Below are positions 12,330 through 13,995 of a stretch of DNA of 13,995 nt, one piece after another (position 1 is the stretch's first letter; each line of letters begins with the position of its first letter). The notes under the pieces were generated by a model. It was not told the DNA's origin. It saw only the letters and a list, made by a program, of their open reading frames with translations, and did not search any database. Source of the DNA: Candidatus Kuenenbacteria bacterium CG_4_8_14_3_um_filter_39_15 (lineage in GTDB: Bacteria > Patescibacteriota > Patescibacteriia > UBA2196 > GWA2-42-15); contig PFHP01000022.1 of the NCBI GenBank assembly GCA_002782365.1, positions 1 to 13,995 of the forward strand. The letters are read 5' to 3'. The position numbers and the translations under genes are program-made.

Positions 12330-12545
12330 CTATGATATTTCAATAATTTTATCCCTTGATTTTTCGCCTTTAATAATACTGATTTTTGATTTAGGGATAG
12401 ATAATTCTTTTGAGAGTAATTTGATGACAGCCTGGTTGGCTTTTCCTTTGTCAGGAGGAAAGGTAGTGTAAACGTGGTATTGATCATCTTTTCTAATTAC
12501 TTTATTCACGTTAGCTTTGGGAGTTACTTTGACTTTTATTATCAT
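12330..12545 (-). CDS. DUF167 (UPF0235, YggU-like) protein
   Basis: A 71-aa conserved protein of unknown molecular role. It shows the family pattern: IIKVKVTPKA at the start, the core PPDKGKANQAVIKLLSKEL (around 30-48) and IIKGEKSRDKIIEI at the end, normal for the family. Its ATG overlaps the nfo stop by 4 bp (ATGA), so it is translationally coupled to nfo and probably cotranscribed with it. DUF167 genes often sit beside unrelated housekeeping genes, so the pairing with a DNA repair enzyme need not be functional. Confidence 0.92.
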   Translation of the reverse strand: MIIKVKVTPKANVNKVIRKDDQYHVYTTFPPDKGKANQAVIKLLSKELSIPKSKISIIKGEKSRDKIIEIS

Positions 12546-13396
12546 AGAGTGTCTCTTAATTTTTTCAGTAACTTTATATCTTTTAATATCCCCTCGTCAG
12601 TTGGGGTTTCCATGATAAAGTCCATGGGGATTTTTTTAGTTTTAAAATATTTAATCAGAGCGTTAAAGCCGGCCAAGCCGATTTTACCATAACCCAGGTG
12701 TTCATGCCGGTCAGAGTGGGAGCCTAGGTCGGTTTTACTGTCATTGACATGAATGACTTTTAATCTTTCTAGGCCAATGAGTTTATGAAATTGGCTGAAT
12801 GTTTTTTGGACAGCTTTTTCCTCACGCAGATCATAGCCTGATTCAAAGGCATGAGCGGTGTCAAAACAAACGCCGAGTAGATTTTTCGTTGCGGCCGTTT
12901 CGCTTTTTTTTATAATTTCTGCGATTTCTTCAAATTCATCGCCGATAATCAGGCCGGCTCCGGCTGAAATTTCAATTAATGGCTGGCAGCCGCCTTGGTA
13001 GTCTTTAATTATTTCTTTTATGGCTTTGACTACTTTTTTTATCGCGGCTGTCTGGCCCAAGTCTTTGGCAGAGCCAAGATGGAACATCATCCCCTTGGCG
13101 CCCAGCAGTTTGCCTCTTTTAAGCTCTTCTTTAAGAGCCGAGATTGAGCCATAATAGATACGGTTTTCAGCTGAAGCCAGATTAATATAGTAAGGGGAAT
13201 GAAGGTAATAATTTTTGAGATTATATTTTTTATTATTTGTTTTGAATTCTTTGATTAAATTAGGGTCAAGGTTTGGCGCTTTGCCTCCTTGGGGAGAGCG
13301 TGAAAAAAACTGGTAGCATTCTGCGCCATAATGAGTAGCATTTATGGGGGCATTTTGGACTCCGCCGCTAGCAGAGATGTGAGCGCCGATATTCAT
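12542..13396 (-). CDS. nfo: Endonuclease IV (AP endonuclease)
   Basis: Zinc-dependent enzyme that cuts DNA 5' of abasic sites in base-excision repair. The 284-aa TIM-barrel protein starts with GAHISASGG and keeps all nine metal ligands of the family: H66 (LHSPYY), H106 (FHLGS), E142 (IEISAG), D179 and H182 (CFDTAHAFESGYD), H216 (HVNDSK), D229 and H231 (SDRHEH) and E263 (METP). Length equals E. coli Nfo (285 aa), and several ligands share its numbering. ATG 13396 has no Shine-Dalgarno. It follows tig by 27 bp and overlaps the DUF167 gene by 4 bp, implying one minus-strand operon. Linkage to tig is unusual in classical bacteria but may be local. Confidence 0.97.
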   Translation of the reverse strand: MNIGAHISASGGVQNAPINATHYGAECYQFFSRSPQGGKAPNLDPNLIKEFKTNNKKYNLKNYYLHSPYYINLASAENRIYYGSISALKEELKRGKLLGAKGMMFHLGSAKDLGQTAAIKKVVKAIKEIIKDYQGGCQPLIEISAGAGLIIGDEFEEIAEIIKKSETAATKNLLGVCFDTAHAFESGYDLREEKAVQKTFSQFHKLIGLERLKVIHVNDSKTDLGSHSDRHEHLGYGKIGLAGFNALIKYFKTKKIPMDFIMETPTDEGILKDIKLLKKLRDTL

Positions 13397-13423
13397 ATAA
13401 ATACTTTTTTAAAATACTAAAAT

Positions 13424-13995
13424 CTAATTAATCATCTTCTTCTTTAACCATTCTACCACTTTTTGTCCATTTAATATATTTGCCAGCTGTGCCTTGTAGG
13501 CAGGTAATTGAAGTTGTTTTTCTATTTCAGGGCTATTCTGGTATACTTTTTTAAGTTTATCAATTTCGGCTTTTAGCTCCTGATCAGCAACTTTAATATT
13601 TTCTTGGTGCGCCACGGCGCGAATAATCAGAGCGCTTTTAACCCTTATTTCCGCCTGAGGGCGCAGATCATGTTTAAATTCATCCATTGTTTTTTTTATA
13701 TTGGCCAGCCAAGTTTCAATTTTCAGCCCCTTGTCAGTCAGGTCGGTCGCTAGTTCATTAATAATAACTTCAACTTCGTTGGCTATGATTTTATCAGGCA
13801 GATCATCAAATTTAGTTTTTTCAATAATTTTTTTAAGCATCTCATTTTCCAGTTTCTTATCCTGTTCGGCCGTTTTTTCTGCCTGGATATTTTGCTTGAT
13901 TTGTTTTTTTAGTTCGGCTAAATTTTTAAATTTGCCAAGAGATCTGGCAAAGTCATCATCAAGACTGGGAATATTTAATTTATAGACGCCCTTAA
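13424..13995 (-). CDS. tig: Trigger factor, C-terminal part (5' end outside window)
   Basis: Ribosome-bound chaperone for nascent chains. The frame is open to the window edge, so about 190 C-terminal residues are visible and the true start lies beyond 13995. The visible upstream part reads KGVYKLNIPSLDDDFA, a typical end of the PPIase region followed by the LDDEFA motif. Charged helices follow (SLGKFKNLAELKKQIKQNI, then a long Lys/Glu/Gln-rich domain) ending in VVEWLKKKMIN, the usual trigger-factor C-terminal arm. An internal ATG at 13840 would give a 138-aa product but interrupts the domain and is not the start. The first gene of the minus-strand group with nfo and DUF167. The ribosome-binding domain is not in view. 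Confidence 0.9.
   Translation of the reverse strand, partial: KGVYKLNIPSLDDDFARSLGKFKNLAELKKQIKQNIQAEKTAEQDKKLENEMLKKIIEKTKFDDLPDKIIANEVEVIINELATDLTDKGLKIETWLANIKKTMDEFKHDLRPQAEIRVKSALIIRAVAHQENIKVADQELKAEIDKLKKVYQNSPEIEKQLQLPAYKAQLANILNGQKVVEWLKKKMIN

Noticed and set aside
12215..12487. Minus-strand open frame of 90 codons across the tRNA and terminator
   Set aside because: It is the complement of tRNA-Gly and overlaps the DUF167 gene in another frame; such frames are a common annotation artefact of tRNA genes.

Overview
The window looks like a piece of a small, AT-rich bacterial genome of the Candidate Phyla Radiation (Patescibacteria, Parcubacteria-like). This is an inference from four things: a short IF2, many starts without a Shine-Dalgarno, densely packed housekeeping genes, and a diversity-generating retroelement (DGR) of the type common in that group. 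No 16S gene is present to confirm it.

Layout. (1) 15-1760: infB, closed by a clean terminator. (2) 1844-4880: a complete DGR. It has a reverse transcriptase (minus strand), an Avd accessory protein on the opposite strand (start codons 11 bp apart), a non-coding template repeat TR (3307-3414), a hairpin at 3721-3763, and a GC-rich target gene (3801-4661, minus) whose 3' end is the variable repeat VR (3808-3915). Aligning TR with VR by hand gives 19 substitutions, all at template-strand adenines, which is the signature of DGR mutagenesis. (3) 4938-5765: a decayed nucleotidyltransferase remnant, an intact MNT-type nucleotidyltransferase and a HEPN gene interrupted by an in-frame TAA, i.e. a toxin-antitoxin module that appears broken. 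Regions 2 and 3 form an accessory island between infB and nrnA, genes that are usually close neighbours.

(4) 5889-9177: housekeeping genes nrnA, clpP, rpmF, nusB and rnc (RNA turnover, proteolysis, ribosome, rRNA processing). (5) 9216-9726: a strong promoter, a roughly 210-nt leader rich in inverted repeats, a 17-codon ORF with a strong Shine-Dalgarno, and an unannotated 53-aa hydrophobic protein, closed by a bidirectional terminator. (6) 9756-11792 (minus): a membrane pyrophosphatase of the K+-independent type. (7) 11910-12325: a strongly promoted, apparently non-coding transcript with its own terminator, then a tRNA-Gly(GCC) with unusual D- and T-loops. (8) 12330-13995 (minus): tig (partial), nfo and a DUF167 gene, probably one operon.

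The DGR is the most notable system. The RT, with Avd, would copy the TR RNA with errors at adenines and write the result into the C-type-lectin-like tail of the target protein. The reversed avd orientation makes the template RNA antisense to avd. The small-membrane-protein locus and the odd tRNA-Gly are the other items that ordinary annotation does not explain.
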